DNA of 64,000 nt. It comes from Salinarimonas sp046292825. GTDB lineage: Bacteria; Pseudomonadota; Alphaproteobacteria; Rhizobiales; Beijerinckiaceae. Under the pieces are notes generated by a model, which was given only the letters and a program-made list of their open reading frames with translations, had not been told where the DNA came from and searched no databases. A program made the translations under genes and the position numbers. This document shows, piece after piece, positions 9,000 through 17,477 of the stretch; position 1 is the first letter of the stretch; the number at the start of each line of letters is the position of its first letter. The stretch covers positions 18,593-82,592 of the forward strand of contig NZ_JBKBQG010000017.1 of NCBI RefSeq assembly GCF_046292825.1, given 5' to 3'.

Positions 9000-10262
9000 T
9001 CACAAGCCCGTCGTGGCCTGCGAGAGGCCGCGCGGATCGATGCGCATCGGCGCGTAGCCGTCCTCGGCCAGCGCCGCGAAGATCTGCCGCGTATGGGCGG
9101 CATCCCGCGTCTCGACCGTGACGTCCACCGTCACGCCCTTGGCGGGAACGTCTAGATAGAGACGACCATGCGAGACTTCCAGGATGTTGGCGCCGAGCGC
9201 GCCGAGCCGGCTCGCGACGCGGCCGAGGAGGCCCGGGCGGTCGTCGGACGTGATGCGGAAGGAGACGATGCGCTCGTCGCGCTCGAGCTCGCGCACCATC
9301 ACCGAGGCGAGGAGGCGCGCGTCGATGTTGCCGCCGCAGAGCACCACGCCGACGCGCTGCCCTGCGAAGAGATCGGGCCGCGCCAGCATCGCCGCGAGGC
9401 CCGCCGCGCCCGCGCCCTCCGCCATGGTGCGCAGGAGCGTCGCCGAGAGGTTCACCGCCCGCTCGATCTCCGGCTCGTCCACGACGACGATGGTCTCGAC
9501 GAGGTCGCGCACGATGGGGATCGCGAGCCGACCGGCATTCTTCACCGCGATGCCCTCCGCGAGGCTCGCGCCGCCGACGGCGAGGCTTTCGCCGGTGAGC
9601 GCGTTGTGCATGGAGGGGTAGAGCCGCGCCTCGACGCCGACGATTCGGATCTGCGGCCGCAGCGCCTTCGCGGCGACCGCGATCCCGGAGATCAGCCCGC
9701 CGCCGCCGATCGGCACGACGAGCATGTCGAGATCGGGCGCCTCCGCGAGCATCTCGAGCGCAATGGTGCCCTGGCCTGCCATCACGAGCGGGTCGTCGTA
9801 GGGGTGGACGAAGACGAGGCCCTGCTCGGCCTCGAGCCGATGCGCCTCGGTCTCCGATTCGGACAGGGTCTCGCCGACGAGGACCACGTTCGCGCCATAG
9901 CCGCGGGTGTTCTCGACCTTCACGAGGGGCGTCGAGGCGGGCATCACGATGGTGGCGGGCACGCCGAGGCGCTGGGCGTGGTAGGCGACGGCCTGGGCGT
10001 GGTTGCCCGCCGACATCGCGACGACGCCGCGGGCGCGCTCGTCGGCGTCGAGCGCCGCGAGCCGGTTCGCCGCCCCGCGCTCCTTGAACGAGCCCGTCGC
10101 CTGCAGCGTCTCGAGCTTGAGGGACAGGCGCGCGCCGAGCCGATCGGAGAGCCGCGGCGCGGCGACGAGGGGCGTGCGCGCGACATGGGCCGCGATCGTC
10201 GCCGCCGCCGCCTCGACGTCGGCGAGGGAGATGGCGTGGGAGAGGGGAGTTTCGTCGCTCAC
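9000..10262 (-). CDS. ilvA: Threonine ammonia-lyase with C-terminal ACT domain
   Basis: This PLP enzyme (420 residues) deaminates threonine to 2-oxobutanoate. The PLP lysine is K60 in GSFKERGAANR; the phosphate-binding loop is PIGGGGLISG; the N of SAGNHAQAVA fits the fold-type II serine/threonine dehydratases. A single ACT domain (about 345-420, RIVSFRITSDDRPGLLGRV) indicates allosteric control by an amino acid. One ACT domain and this length fit either a biosynthetic or a catabolic enzyme. The GTG at 10262 has no strong ribosome site, and translation may depend on the upstream hydrolase gene, whose stop is 23 bases away. Confidence 0.92.
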   Translation of the reverse strand: MSDETPLSHAISLADVEAAAATIAAHVARTPLVAAPRLSDRLGARLSLKLETLQATGSFKERGAANRLAALDADERARGVVAMSAGNHAQAVAYHAQRLGVPATIVMPASTPLVKVENTRGYGANVVLVGETLSESETEAHRLEAEQGLVFVHPYDDPLVMAGQGTIALEMLAEAPDLDMLVVPIGGGGLISGIAVAAKALRPQIRIVGVEARLYPSMHNALTGESLAVGGASLAEGIAVKNAGRLAIPIVRDLVETIVVVDEPEIERAVNLSATLLRTMAEGAGAAGLAAMLARPDLFAGQRVGVVLCGGNIDARLLASVMVRELERDERIVSFRITSDDRPGLLGRVASRLGALGANILEVSHGRLYLDVPAKGVTVDVTVETRDAAHTRQIFAALAEDGYAPMRIDPRGLSQATTGL

Positions 10263-10285
10263 GTTGGCCCGCGCCGAGGCGCCTC

Positions 10286-10939
10286 TCAGACGAGGAAGGG
10301 ATTGGTCGTCCGCTCGTGACCCATCGTGCTCATCGGGCCGTGGCCGCAGACGAAGGCGACGTCGTCCCCGAGCGGCAGGAGCTTCTCCTTGATCGAGGCG
10401 ATCAGGAGATCGTGGTCGCCGCCGGGGAGATCGGTGCGACCGATCGAGCCGGCGAACAGGGCGTCGCCGACGATCGCGAGCCGGTCGGCCTCCGAGACGA
10501 AGGCGACGGAGCCCGGCGAATGGCCCGGCACGCGGCGCACGGAGAAGGGGATGCCGCCGACATCCACGACGTCGCCCTCGTCGAGCCAGCGATCGGGCGA
10601 GACCGGGCGCGCGGGCGGCAGGCCGAAATTTCTCGACATCTGCGTGAGGAGCTCGCCCATCATGAACGCGTCCTCGTGATGCGGCCCCTCGACCGGCACC
10701 GGCAGCGCGTCCAGGAGGTCCGCGACGCCGGCGACGTGATCGACATGGCCGTGGGTGAGGAGGATGCGCTCGACGGTGATTCCGACCTGGGCGATCGCCT
10801 CGAGAATCGCCGGCACGTCGCCGCCCGGGTCGATCACCACGCCGCGCATCGTCTCGCGCGCGAACAGGACCGTGCAGTTCTGCTCGAAAGGCGTCACCGG
10901 CACGATCACGGCGGACAGCCGCGGCTCTTTGTCGGACAT
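10286..10939 (-). CDS. MBL-fold metallo-hydrolase (glyoxalase II-like)
   Basis: The 217-residue protein has the metallo-beta-lactamase signature THGHVDHVAG (H63, H65, D67, H68), HHED, VPGHSPGSVAF, GDALFAGSIGRTDLPGGD and a final CGHGPMSTMGHER. It most resembles short hydroxyacylglutathione hydrolase-like enzymes (GloB2/YcbL type), which hydrolyse thioesters such as S-lactoylglutathione. AGGAG lies just upstream of the ATG at 10939. It is the first gene of the operon leading to ilvA and the RDD gene. Confidence 0.88.
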   Translation of the reverse strand: MSDKEPRLSAVIVPVTPFEQNCTVLFARETMRGVVIDPGGDVPAILEAIAQVGITVERILLTHGHVDHVAGVADLLDALPVPVEGPHHEDAFMMGELLTQMSRNFGLPPARPVSPDRWLDEGDVVDVGGIPFSVRRVPGHSPGSVAFVSEADRLAIVGDALFAGSIGRTDLPGGDHDLLIASIKEKLLPLGDDVAFVCGHGPMSTMGHERTTNPFLV

Positions 10940-11081
10940 GAAGCTCTCCTCGTCTCGCCGAGCCTTGTGCCACGGGGGAGGGGGCGTGTCATCCCCGGCG
11001 GGGATGTCCGTTCCCTCAGGGGACGGTGGCTGCCGCGGCTGTCATCAAGTCAGTCGCGCCGACAGGGTGAGCGCTCCACCG

Positions 11082-11273
11082 GTGTCATCCCCGGCCGGAG
11101 GTCGCTTGCGACCGGAGGGGAAGGGGACCCAGCGTGAAAATTGCTTGCGGAGCAAGCGCTTGCGGCGGCGTCTAGCCGCCTGGTCGGCGGCACGATCGTG
11201 TGCTCCGCACACGTTTTGGTGCTGGGTCCCCTTCCCCTGCGCACGCTATGCGTGCTCCGGCAGGAAATGACAC
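11082..11273. repeat. Dispersed repeat family B, copy 2
   Basis: A 192-bp element with the same inverted ends as the copies at 8279 and 26225 (gtgtcatccccggccgga ... aaatgacac), the right end slightly decayed. It sits between yidC and the MBL hydrolase gene. A stray half-terminus (gtgtcatccccgg) at about 10986 suggests a second, eroded copy. Confidence 0.85.
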
Positions 11274-11301
11274 CGCCCTGTCGAACCCCTCGCGTCGCAA
11301 T

Positions 11302-11321
11302 CGCCCCCGCGCGCGGGGGCG
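11302..11321 (-). terminator. Terminator-like hairpin after yidC
   Basis: A perfect 20-base GC palindrome (10-bp arms) starts eight bases beyond the yidC stop codon at 11329. No U-run follows, so if it ends transcription it does so imperfectly or with Rho; it may instead protect the 3' end. Confidence 0.5.
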
Positions 11322-11328
11322 GTTCGCG

Positions 11329-13194
11329 TCAGCTCTTGTTCGCGGCGGCGGGCTTCTTGGCGAACATGCTCTTGAGGTTCGACCACAGCTCGATCTTCAC
11401 GCCGTGGCGGCGCATGATCCAGCCCTGCTGGATGACCGAGAGGAGGTTGTTCCAGGCCCAGTAGATCACGAGGCCGGCCGGGAAGGACGCGAGCAGGAAC
11501 GTGAACAGCACCGGCATCCAGGTGAACACGGCCTTCTGGATCGGGTCCGGCGGCTCGGGGTTCATCTTCATCTGGACGAACATCGTGATGCCCATCAGGA
11601 TCGGCCACACGCCCACCGTGAGGAAGAGCGGCACCGACCAGGGCAAGAGCCCGAACAGGTTGAAGATCGAGGTCGGATCGGGCGCGGCGAGGTCCTGGAT
11701 CCAACCGAAGAAGGGCGCGTGCCGCATCTCGATCGTGACGAACAGCACCTTGTAGAGCGCGAAGAAGACCGGGATCTGGATCAGGACCGGCCAGCAGCCC
11801 GCCACGGGATTGATCTTCTCCCGCTTGTAGAGCTCCATCAGCTCCTGCTGCTGCTTCATGCGATCGTCCTTGTAGCGATCGCGGATGGCAACCATCTCCG
11901 GCTGCACGGCCTTCATCTTCGCCATCGAGGCGTAGGACTTGTTGGCCAGCGGGAAGAAGAGGAGCTTCAGGAGCACCGTGACGATCAGGATCGACACGCC
12001 GAAATTGCCCGTCACGCCGGCAAAGAAGCTCAGCGCGTAGAAGAGCGGCTTCGTGATGAAGTAGAACCAGCCCCAATCGATCAGGAGGTCGAACTTCAGG
12101 ATGCCGTAGCGCGACGCGTAGCCGTCGACGACGTCGACCTCCTTGGCGCCGGCGAAGAGCCGCTTCGTGTTGGTGAGCGTCTCGCCGGGCGCGACCGCCG
12201 TGCCGGCGCCCATCACGTCGGCCTGGAAGATCGGGCGGGTCGGATCGGGCTGGACGGTGAAGCGGCCGGTGAAGGGCAGCGTCTGGTCCGGGATGATCGC
12301 CGCGGCCCAGTACTTGTCGGTGATGCCCGCCCAGCCGCCGACGACCTCGCGCCAGGCCTCGCCGAGCACGCCGGGCGCGAGCGTGCGCGCGCCCTCGACG
12401 TTCGAATAGGTCCATTCCTGCAGGCCCTGCTCGCCGAGAACGCCGATGAAGCCCTCGTGCAGGACGAAATAGCCGAGCACTTCCGGGCGACCGTGGCGGG
12501 AGACGAGGCCGTAGGGGAAGAGCGTCAGCGTCTCGCCCGACGCGTTCTCGACGCTGTCCTCGATCGTGAACATGGCGTCCGCGTCGACCGCGATCGTGCG
12601 CCGGAAGACGATGCCCGCCTCGTTCTCCCAGGAGAGCGTGACCGGGTTGCCGGGGCCCATGCGGTCGGCGCTCGCCGTCCACACGGTGTCGAGGCCCGGC
12701 AGGCCGCCAGGTACGGCGCCCGAGGCCACCCAACCGAACTCGGCGTAATAGGGCTCGGCCGTGCCGGTGGGCGCGAACAGCACGATGTTGGGCGAATCCG
12801 GATCGACCGTCTCGCGGTAGTCGCGCAGGACGAGGTCGTCGATGCGCCCGCCGCGCAGGTTGATCGAGCCGACCTTCGAGGGCGTGTCGACGATCACGCG
12901 CGGCGACTGGGCGAGCACCGCCTCGCGGGCGGCCGGCATGCCCGGCATCCCGGGGATCGTGGGGATGTCGGTCGCCGGCGCGCCGGGGCTCGTCGCGGCC
13001 TCGCCCGGCAGGGGCAGGTTCGGCCGGGCGGGATCGCCGAGCTGCTGCTGCTGCTGGAGGCGCTCCTCCATCGCGGCGCGCTGCTGCGCCTCGCGCTCCG
13101 CCTGCGGCGCGGCGTAGAAATACGTCCAGGCCACGAACACGATCACCGAGAGGACGATCGCGAGGAGCATGTTTCGGTTGTCTTCGGCGCGCAT
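11329..13194 (-). CDS. yidC: Membrane protein insertase YidC
   Basis: YidC (621 residues) inserts and folds inner-membrane proteins alone or with SecYEG. The N-terminal helix (NMLLAIVLSVIVFVAWTYFYA) is followed by a Gln-rich linker (ERLQQQQQLG), the large periplasmic beta-sandwich domain of Gram-negative YidC, and a C-terminal core of five helices starting near GWFYFITKPLFYALSFF, with the cytoplasmic loop MKAVQPEMVAIRDRYKDD. Its length is typical for alphaproteobacteria. The ATG at 13194 is preferred to a GTG three codons upstream. It follows rpmH and rnpA in the conserved order, but no yidD is present between rnpA and yidC. Confidence 0.97.
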   Translation of the reverse strand: MRAEDNRNMLLAIVLSVIVFVAWTYFYAAPQAEREAQQRAAMEERLQQQQQLGDPARPNLPLPGEAATSPGAPATDIPTIPGMPGMPAAREAVLAQSPRVIVDTPSKVGSINLRGGRIDDLVLRDYRETVDPDSPNIVLFAPTGTAEPYYAEFGWVASGAVPGGLPGLDTVWTASADRMGPGNPVTLSWENEAGIVFRRTIAVDADAMFTIEDSVENASGETLTLFPYGLVSRHGRPEVLGYFVLHEGFIGVLGEQGLQEWTYSNVEGARTLAPGVLGEAWREVVGGWAGITDKYWAAAIIPDQTLPFTGRFTVQPDPTRPIFQADVMGAGTAVAPGETLTNTKRLFAGAKEVDVVDGYASRYGILKFDLLIDWGWFYFITKPLFYALSFFAGVTGNFGVSILIVTVLLKLLFFPLANKSYASMAKMKAVQPEMVAIRDRYKDDRMKQQQELMELYKREKINPVAGCWPVLIQIPVFFALYKVLFVTIEMRHAPFFGWIQDLAAPDPTSIFNLFGLLPWSVPLFLTVGVWPILMGITMFVQMKMNPEPPDPIQKAVFTWMPVLFTFLLASFPAGLVIYWAWNNLLSVIQQGWIMRRHGVKIELWSNLKSMFAKKPAAANKS

Positions 13195-13221
13195 GGGTCC
13201 CACGGTCCGTGAGGTGTCGGG

Positions 13222-13749
13222 TCAGGTCTGCGATGTGGGCGGCTTGCGCCGACCGTCCGATGCGGCGCGCGGCGCACGGGTGTCCTCCCGCGCCGGGCGC
13301 CGGGCGGGACGAGACCCGCCGGGTTTCGTCACCACGTGGAGGGCGCGGACGAAATCGTCAATGAGACTCGCATACGCAGCCTCGAGCGCGGGGCGCCGCG
13401 CGATCACGACCACGTCCGCCTCCGGCAGCGGATCGGGCGGCGTCGCCAGGGCCACGGCCGATTCCGCCCCCGGCGAGTCGTTCCCGGGCGCGGCGTCGTG
13501 TCGCGCGAGCGCCTCGCGCGTCGCGTGCCGAAGACGCCGCTTGATGCGGTTGCGCTCGGTGGCGTGGCCGACCTTCTTCGTCACGGTCAGACCGATGCGA
13601 AGCCCCGCGCCCGGCGCTTCGGCCGGATCGCGCAGGCGACCCTGCACGGTCATCCGCTCGGAATGAAAGCGGCGGCCCGTGGCCGCCGCGACGAACTCGT
13701 GCCGTTTCGTCAGGCGACCGGCCCGCCCCGCAGGAGCGTCGGTGAGCAT
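13222..13749 (-). CDS. rnpA: Ribonuclease P protein component
   Basis: RnpA binds the RNase P RNA and helps to mature tRNA 5' ends. The sequence shows LTKRHEFVAAATGRRFHSERM, RIGLTVTKKVGHATERNRIKRRLRHATR (the RNR signature) and VVVIARRPALEAAYASLIDDFVRAL. At 175 residues it is longer than the usual 110-130: there is an Ala/Pro-rich insert of about 25 residues after ALARHDAA and a basic tail of about 30 residues. Both look disordered. It lies between rpmH and yidC. Confidence 0.93.
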   Translation of the reverse strand: MLTDAPAGRAGRLTKRHEFVAAATGRRFHSERMTVQGRLRDPAEAPGAGLRIGLTVTKKVGHATERNRIKRRLRHATREALARHDAAPGNDSPGAESAVALATPPDPLPEADVVVIARRPALEAAYASLIDDFVRALHVVTKPGGSRPARRPAREDTRAPRAASDGRRKPPTSQT

Positions 13750-13771
13750 CGGCCCGGCCGCCCGCGCCGCC

Positions 13772-13906
13772 TCAGGCGGAGAGCTTCTTGCGGCCGCGGG
13801 CGCGGCGCGCCGCGATCACCTTGCGACCACCCACCGTCGCCATGCGCGCACGGAAACCGTGGCGGCGCTTGCGAACGAGCTTGCTGGGTTGATACGTCCT
13901 CTTCAC
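13772..13906 (-). CDS. rpmH: 50S ribosomal protein L34
   Basis: This 44-residue basic protein matches L34 along its whole length (KRTYQPSKLVRKRRHGFRARM ... RRARGRKKLSA). It starts with GTG at 13906. It is the first gene of rpmH-rnpA-yidC and lies downstream of a strong candidate sigma-70 promoter at 14040-14068. Confidence 0.97.
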   Translation of the reverse strand: MKRTYQPSKLVRKRRHGFRARMATVGGRKVIAARRARGRKKLSA

Positions 13907-14039
13907 GGCCTTCACTCCGGTCGGGTCTTCGAGGGCTGACGCGGGGCCCCTCGCGGGAGCCGCGCCGACGCCGTCACGTGTCGGATGTCGAAATACAAGG
14001 GGCCGCCGCCCGCGCGGAGCGTCGTCCTCGGTCGCGCGG

Positions 14040-14068
14040 CTTATGACGGATGGCGCCCCACAAGTCAA
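14040..14068 (-). promoter_or_regulatory. Candidate sigma-70 promoter for rpmH-rnpA-yidC
   Basis: On the reverse strand TTGACT (14068-14063) and CATAAG (14045-14040) are separated by exactly 17 bases. The predicted transcript would begin near 14033, about 125 bases before rpmH. This is one of the best promoter matches in the window. Confidence 0.55.
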
Positions 14069-14171
14069 CGCAAAGCGTCGGGCGCCGTCGCGCGGGTGTT
14101 CACGACGCCCGCATTGGGTTAGCAACGACGCGGCGGCCGCCTGGGACGCCGCGCGTGACGGGTGGAGACGC

Positions 14172-15611
14172 ATGACGAAGACCCTCGAGCCGGATCTGTG
14201 CGTGGTGGGAGCCGGCGCGGCCGGCCTGTCGGCGGCCTCGATCGCGGCCTCGCTCGGCGCGTCGGTCGTGCTCGTCGAGCGCGGCACGATGGGCGGGGAT
14301 TGCCTCAATCACGGCTGCGTGCCCTCGAAGGCCCTCATCGCCGCCGCCGAGCGCGCCCACGCGCAGGCGACGAGCGCACCCTTCGGCGTCAAGGCCCGCG
14401 AGCCGGAGGTCGACATGCTCGCGGTGCGCGAGCACGTGCGCGGCGTCATCGCGGGGATCGCCCCCGTCGATTCGGTCGAGCGCTATCGCGCGCTCGGCGT
14501 CGCGGTCCTGCAGGAGAGCGCGCGCTTCGCCGATGCGCGGACCCTTCTCGTCGGCGAGACGACGATCCGCCCGCGCCGCGTGGTCCTCGCCACCGGCTCG
14601 CGCCCGGCTCTGCCGGAGATCCCCGGGCTCGACCGCACGCCCCACCTCACCAACGAGACGATCTTCGATCTCGGCCGCCGGCCCAAGCACCTCCTCGTGA
14701 TCGGGGCGGGGCCCGTCGGCATGGAGCTCGCCCAGGCCTTCCGCCGGCTCGGCTCGGCCGTGACCGTGATCGCGAACGGCGAGGCGCTGCCGCGGGAGGA
14801 TCGCGAGGCGGCCGGGATCGTCGTGGCCGCCCTGCGGGCCGACGGCGTGACGATCCACGAGGGCGCCGCGATCGACCGCGCGGAGCCCGCCGAGGAGGGC
14901 GTGCGCGTCGCCTTGCGGCTCGCGAGCGGGCACGAGCGCCTCCTCGACGGCTCCCACCTCCTCGTCGCGGTCGGGCGACGCCCCGTGGTCGAGGATCTGG
15001 GGCTCGAGGCGGCGGGCATCGCGCACGGGCCGGACGGCATCCGGGTCGACGCGCGGCTGCGCACCTCGAACAAGCGCGTCTACGCGATCGGCGATTGCGC
15101 GACCGGCGGGACCGGGGGCCTGCGCCTCACCCACGCCGCCGGCCAGCACGCGAGCCTCGTGGTGCGCCAGGCCCTGTTCGGCGTTCCCGCCCGCTTCGAC
15201 CCCGCCCTCGTGCCGCGCGCGACCTATACCGACCCGGAGATCGCGTCGGTGGGGCTTTCCGAGGAGGAGGCCTTCGCCAAGGACGCGCGCGCCCGCATCC
15301 TGCGCTGGCCGCTCGCCGAGAACGATCGCGCCCGCGCCGAGCGGACGACGTCCGGCCTCATCAAGGCCATCGTCGCGCGCAATGGTCGAATCATGGGCTG
15401 CACGATCGTCGCTCCGCATGCGGGCGAGCTGATCGCGCCGTGGACGCTCGCGCTCGCCAAGGGACTGACCGCGCGCGATCTCGCGGGGCTGGTGATGCCC
15501 TATCCGACGCTGTCCGAGATCACCAAGCGGGCGGCGGTGGAGGATTTGAAGGGGCTCGCGCTCAATCCGTGGCTCGGACGGTTGCGTAATCTCGTACGCT
15601 GGCTCGGCTGA
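14172..15611 (+). CDS. FAD-dependent disulfide oxidoreductase (MerA/Lpd-like)
   Basis: This class I pyridine nucleotide-disulfide oxidoreductase has 479 residues. The ATG at 14172 follows GGTGGAG. It has an FAD-binding GAGAAGLSAA (about 12-21), the redox-active disulfide GGDCLNHGCVPSKAL, an NAD(P) Rossmann motif VIGAGPVGMELAQ, a second FAD motif AIGDCATGG, and a C-terminal dimerisation domain. In dihydrolipoyl dehydrogenases the C-terminal motif reads HxHPTxSE; here it reads MPYPTLSE, with Tyr for the catalytic His as in mercuric reductases, but the MerA C-terminal Cys pair is absent. So it is probably neither a standard Lpd nor MerA. Its substrate is unknown. Confidence 0.85.
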   Translation: MTKTLEPDLCVVGAGAAGLSAASIAASLGASVVLVERGTMGGDCLNHGCVPSKALIAAAERAHAQATSAPFGVKAREPEVDMLAVREHVRGVIAGIAPVDSVERYRALGVAVLQESARFADARTLLVGETTIRPRRVVLATGSRPALPEIPGLDRTPHLTNETIFDLGRRPKHLLVIGAGPVGMELAQAFRRLGSAVTVIANGEALPREDREAAGIVVAALRADGVTIHEGAAIDRAEPAEEGVRVALRLASGHERLLDGSHLLVAVGRRPVVEDLGLEAAGIAHGPDGIRVDARLRTSNKRVYAIGDCATGGTGGLRLTHAAGQHASLVVRQALFGVPARFDPALVPRATYTDPEIASVGLSEEEAFAKDARARILRWPLAENDRARAERTTSGLIKAIVARNGRIMGCTIVAPHAGELIAPWTLALAKGLTARDLAGLVMPYPTLSEITKRAAVEDLKGLALNPWLGRLRNLVRWLG

Positions 15612-15631
15612 AGGAGGACGCTGGAGGCGCG

Positions 15632-17158
15632 ATGGACGACGGCGGCAGGCGAGGTCCGGCGACGCACGGAACGATCGCGGCGGAGGTGCTCCCGGCCGCG
15701 GCCGAGCGCGCGCCCTCCGCCCGCCGCGGCATCGGCCTCTCGGGGCGGCTCCTCGTCCTCACCATCGCCTTCGTCATGCTCGCCGAGGTGCTGATCTACG
15801 TCCCCTCGGTCGCGCGTTTCCAGAATTCCTGGCTCTCGGACCGCCTCGCCGCGGCCCAGATCGCCGCGCTGGTGCTCGATGCCGATGCGGAGGGGCCGGT
15901 GGGAGAGGCGGTCGAGCGCAAGCTGCTCGAGGGGGTCGGCGCGGAGCTCGTCGCGGTGCGCGGCGGCGGCACGCGGCGCCTCCTCGCGATGGACACGATG
16001 CCGCCTGCGATCGACCGCACCGTCGACCTGCGCGACCAGAGCCTCGTCGATTCCGTCCGCGCCGCCTTCGCGACGCTCACCCGCCCGAACGGCGGCGCCA
16101 TGCGGGTGATCGGGCCGGGCACCGGAGCGCAGGCGCAGGAGATCGACTTCGTCGAGATCGTGATCGACCCCGCGCCCCTGCGCACGGCCCTGATCGGCTT
16201 CTCGATCAACATCCTGATCCTCTCGCTGATCATCTCGGCGATCACGGCAGGGCTCGTCTTCCTCGCGCTCGAGCTCGTGATCGTGCGGCCCGTGCGGCGA
16301 CTGTCGACGAACATCGCCCGCTTCTCCGAGGAGCCGGAGGATGCCGCGCGCATCATCGTGCCGTCCGATCGCACCGACGAGATCGGCGTCGCCGAGCGGG
16401 CGCTCGAGCGCACCGAGCGCGCGCTCGCCCAGGAGCTGCGCGCGACGCGCCGCCTCGCCGAGCTCGGGCTCGGGGTCGCCAAGATCAACCACGATCTGCG
16501 CAACATGCTCGCCTCCGCCCAGCTCGTGGCAGACCGGATGGTGGAAGCCTCCGACCCGACGGTGCAGCGCTTCGCGCCCCGCCTCGTCGCGACGCTCCAG
16601 CGCGCGATCGACTTCTCCGAGGCGACCCTCGCCTATGGCCGCGCCGTCGAGCCCGAGCCCGACCGCCGGCCGGTGCGTCTCCTCGACGTGCTCGCCGATC
16701 TCGACGACGTGCCGGGGCTGTCGCGCGCGCGCGAGGACGGCGAGGGAACGGACGAGAGCGGCGAAGGCCCCGTGCGCCTCGTCCTCGCCGTGCCCGACGA
16801 TCTCCTCGTCGACGCCGACCGCGCCCAGCTCGCGCGCGTCTTCGTCAATCTCGCCCGCAACGCCGTGCGCGCGCTCGCCAAGGCGCCCTCGGGCGCGCGG
16901 GCGCTCACGATCGAGGCCTGGCGGGAGGAGGGGGCCTGCCACGTGCGCGTCTCCGACAACGGCCCCGGGCTGCCGGCGCGGGCGGTGGCGCACCTCTTCG
17001 AGGCCTTCAAGGGCGCCTCCGGCGGCACCGGCCTCGGCCTCGCGATCTGCGCGGAGATCGTGCGCCTGCACGGCGGACGAATCGCCCACGAGCCGGACCG
17101 CCCCGGCGCCTGCTTCCTCGTCGTCGTGCCCGATCGGGAAAAAACCGTGGCTGCGTAA
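15632..17158 (+). CDS. Membrane sensor histidine kinase
   Basis: A 508-residue two-component sensor. Helix 1 lies at about 37-57 (LLVLTIAFVMLAEVLIYVP), followed by a periplasmic loop and helix 2 at about 187-211. A HAMP-like segment leads to the dimerisation helix with KINHDLRNML (H287 is the likely phosphorylated residue). The ATPase domain shows N-box VFVNLARNAVRA, G1 SDNGPGLP and G2 GGTGLGLAI, then GGRIAHEPDRPGACFLVVVP. The HDLRN form of the H-box is less common than HELRT. No response regulator gene is adjacent. It begins 20 bases after the flavoprotein gene and may be co-transcribed with it. Confidence 0.9.
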   Translation: MDDGGRRGPATHGTIAAEVLPAAAERAPSARRGIGLSGRLLVLTIAFVMLAEVLIYVPSVARFQNSWLSDRLAAAQIAALVLDADAEGPVGEAVERKLLEGVGAELVAVRGGGTRRLLAMDTMPPAIDRTVDLRDQSLVDSVRAAFATLTRPNGGAMRVIGPGTGAQAQEIDFVEIVIDPAPLRTALIGFSINILILSLIISAITAGLVFLALELVIVRPVRRLSTNIARFSEEPEDAARIIVPSDRTDEIGVAERALERTERALAQELRATRRLAELGLGVAKINHDLRNMLASAQLVADRMVEASDPTVQRFAPRLVATLQRAIDFSEATLAYGRAVEPEPDRRPVRLLDVLADLDDVPGLSRAREDGEGTDESGEGPVRLVLAVPDDLLVDADRAQLARVFVNLARNAVRALAKAPSGARALTIEAWREEGACHVRVSDNGPGLPARAVAHLFEAFKGASGGTGLGLAICAEIVRLHGGRIAHEPDRPGACFLVVVPDREKTVAA

Positions 17159-17209
17159 CGATCGCGCCCTCTTCCCGCGAAAAAAACGCGCGATCCTCGA
17201 AAAACCCGC

Positions 17210-17238
17210 TTGCCAAGCGTCCCGCGATTTTCTATTCC
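17210..17238 (+). promoter_or_regulatory. Candidate promoter of the tRNA-Arg gene
   Basis: TTGCCA (17210-17215) and TATTCC (17233-17238) are 17 bases apart, with the tRNA beginning 41 bases after the -10 box. The surrounding stretch is A/T-rich for this genome. Confidence 0.45.
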
Positions 17239-17279
17239 ACCGGCCTCGCCGGAAGGCAACGCCCTCCCGGTTCCGGCAA

Positions 17280-17356
17280 GCGCCCGTAGCTCAGCTGGAT
17301 AGAGCACCAGACTACGAATCTGGGGGTCAGAGGTTCGAATCCTTTCGGGCGCGCCA
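17280..17356 (+). tRNA. tRNA-Arg (anticodon ACG)
   Basis: The 77-base sequence folds as a tRNA: acceptor arms GCGCCCG and CGGGCGC, D-arm AGCTCAGCTGGATAGAGC, anticodon stem CCAGA/TCTGG around the loop ctACGaa, T-arm AGAGG-TTCGAAT-CCTTT, discriminator G and an encoded CCA (17354-17356). Anticodon ACG, with its A likely deaminated to inosine by TadA, reads CGU/CGC/CGA Arg codons. There is no integrase or att duplication nearby. Confidence 0.97.
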
Positions 17357-17477
17357 TTCTTCTCTGCGATTACACGAGAGTGCGATTCGTCACCGGTCGC
17401 GTCCGCCGACGTCGCGGCGCGTTATTCGGGGACGTGAGCGAGCCGTCGGGCGAGGCCCGCGTGCCGCCTCCGCATCG

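Noticed and set aside
14043..14171. An upstream extension of the flavoprotein gene by 43 codons
   Set aside because: The extension overlaps the rpmH promoter region and has no homology-like content; the ATG at 14172 has a ribosome site and starts just before the FAD motif.
17280..17356. The tRNA-Arg gene as a possible integration site for an island
   Set aside because: There is no integrase gene, no duplicated tRNA 3' end and no composition change next to it.
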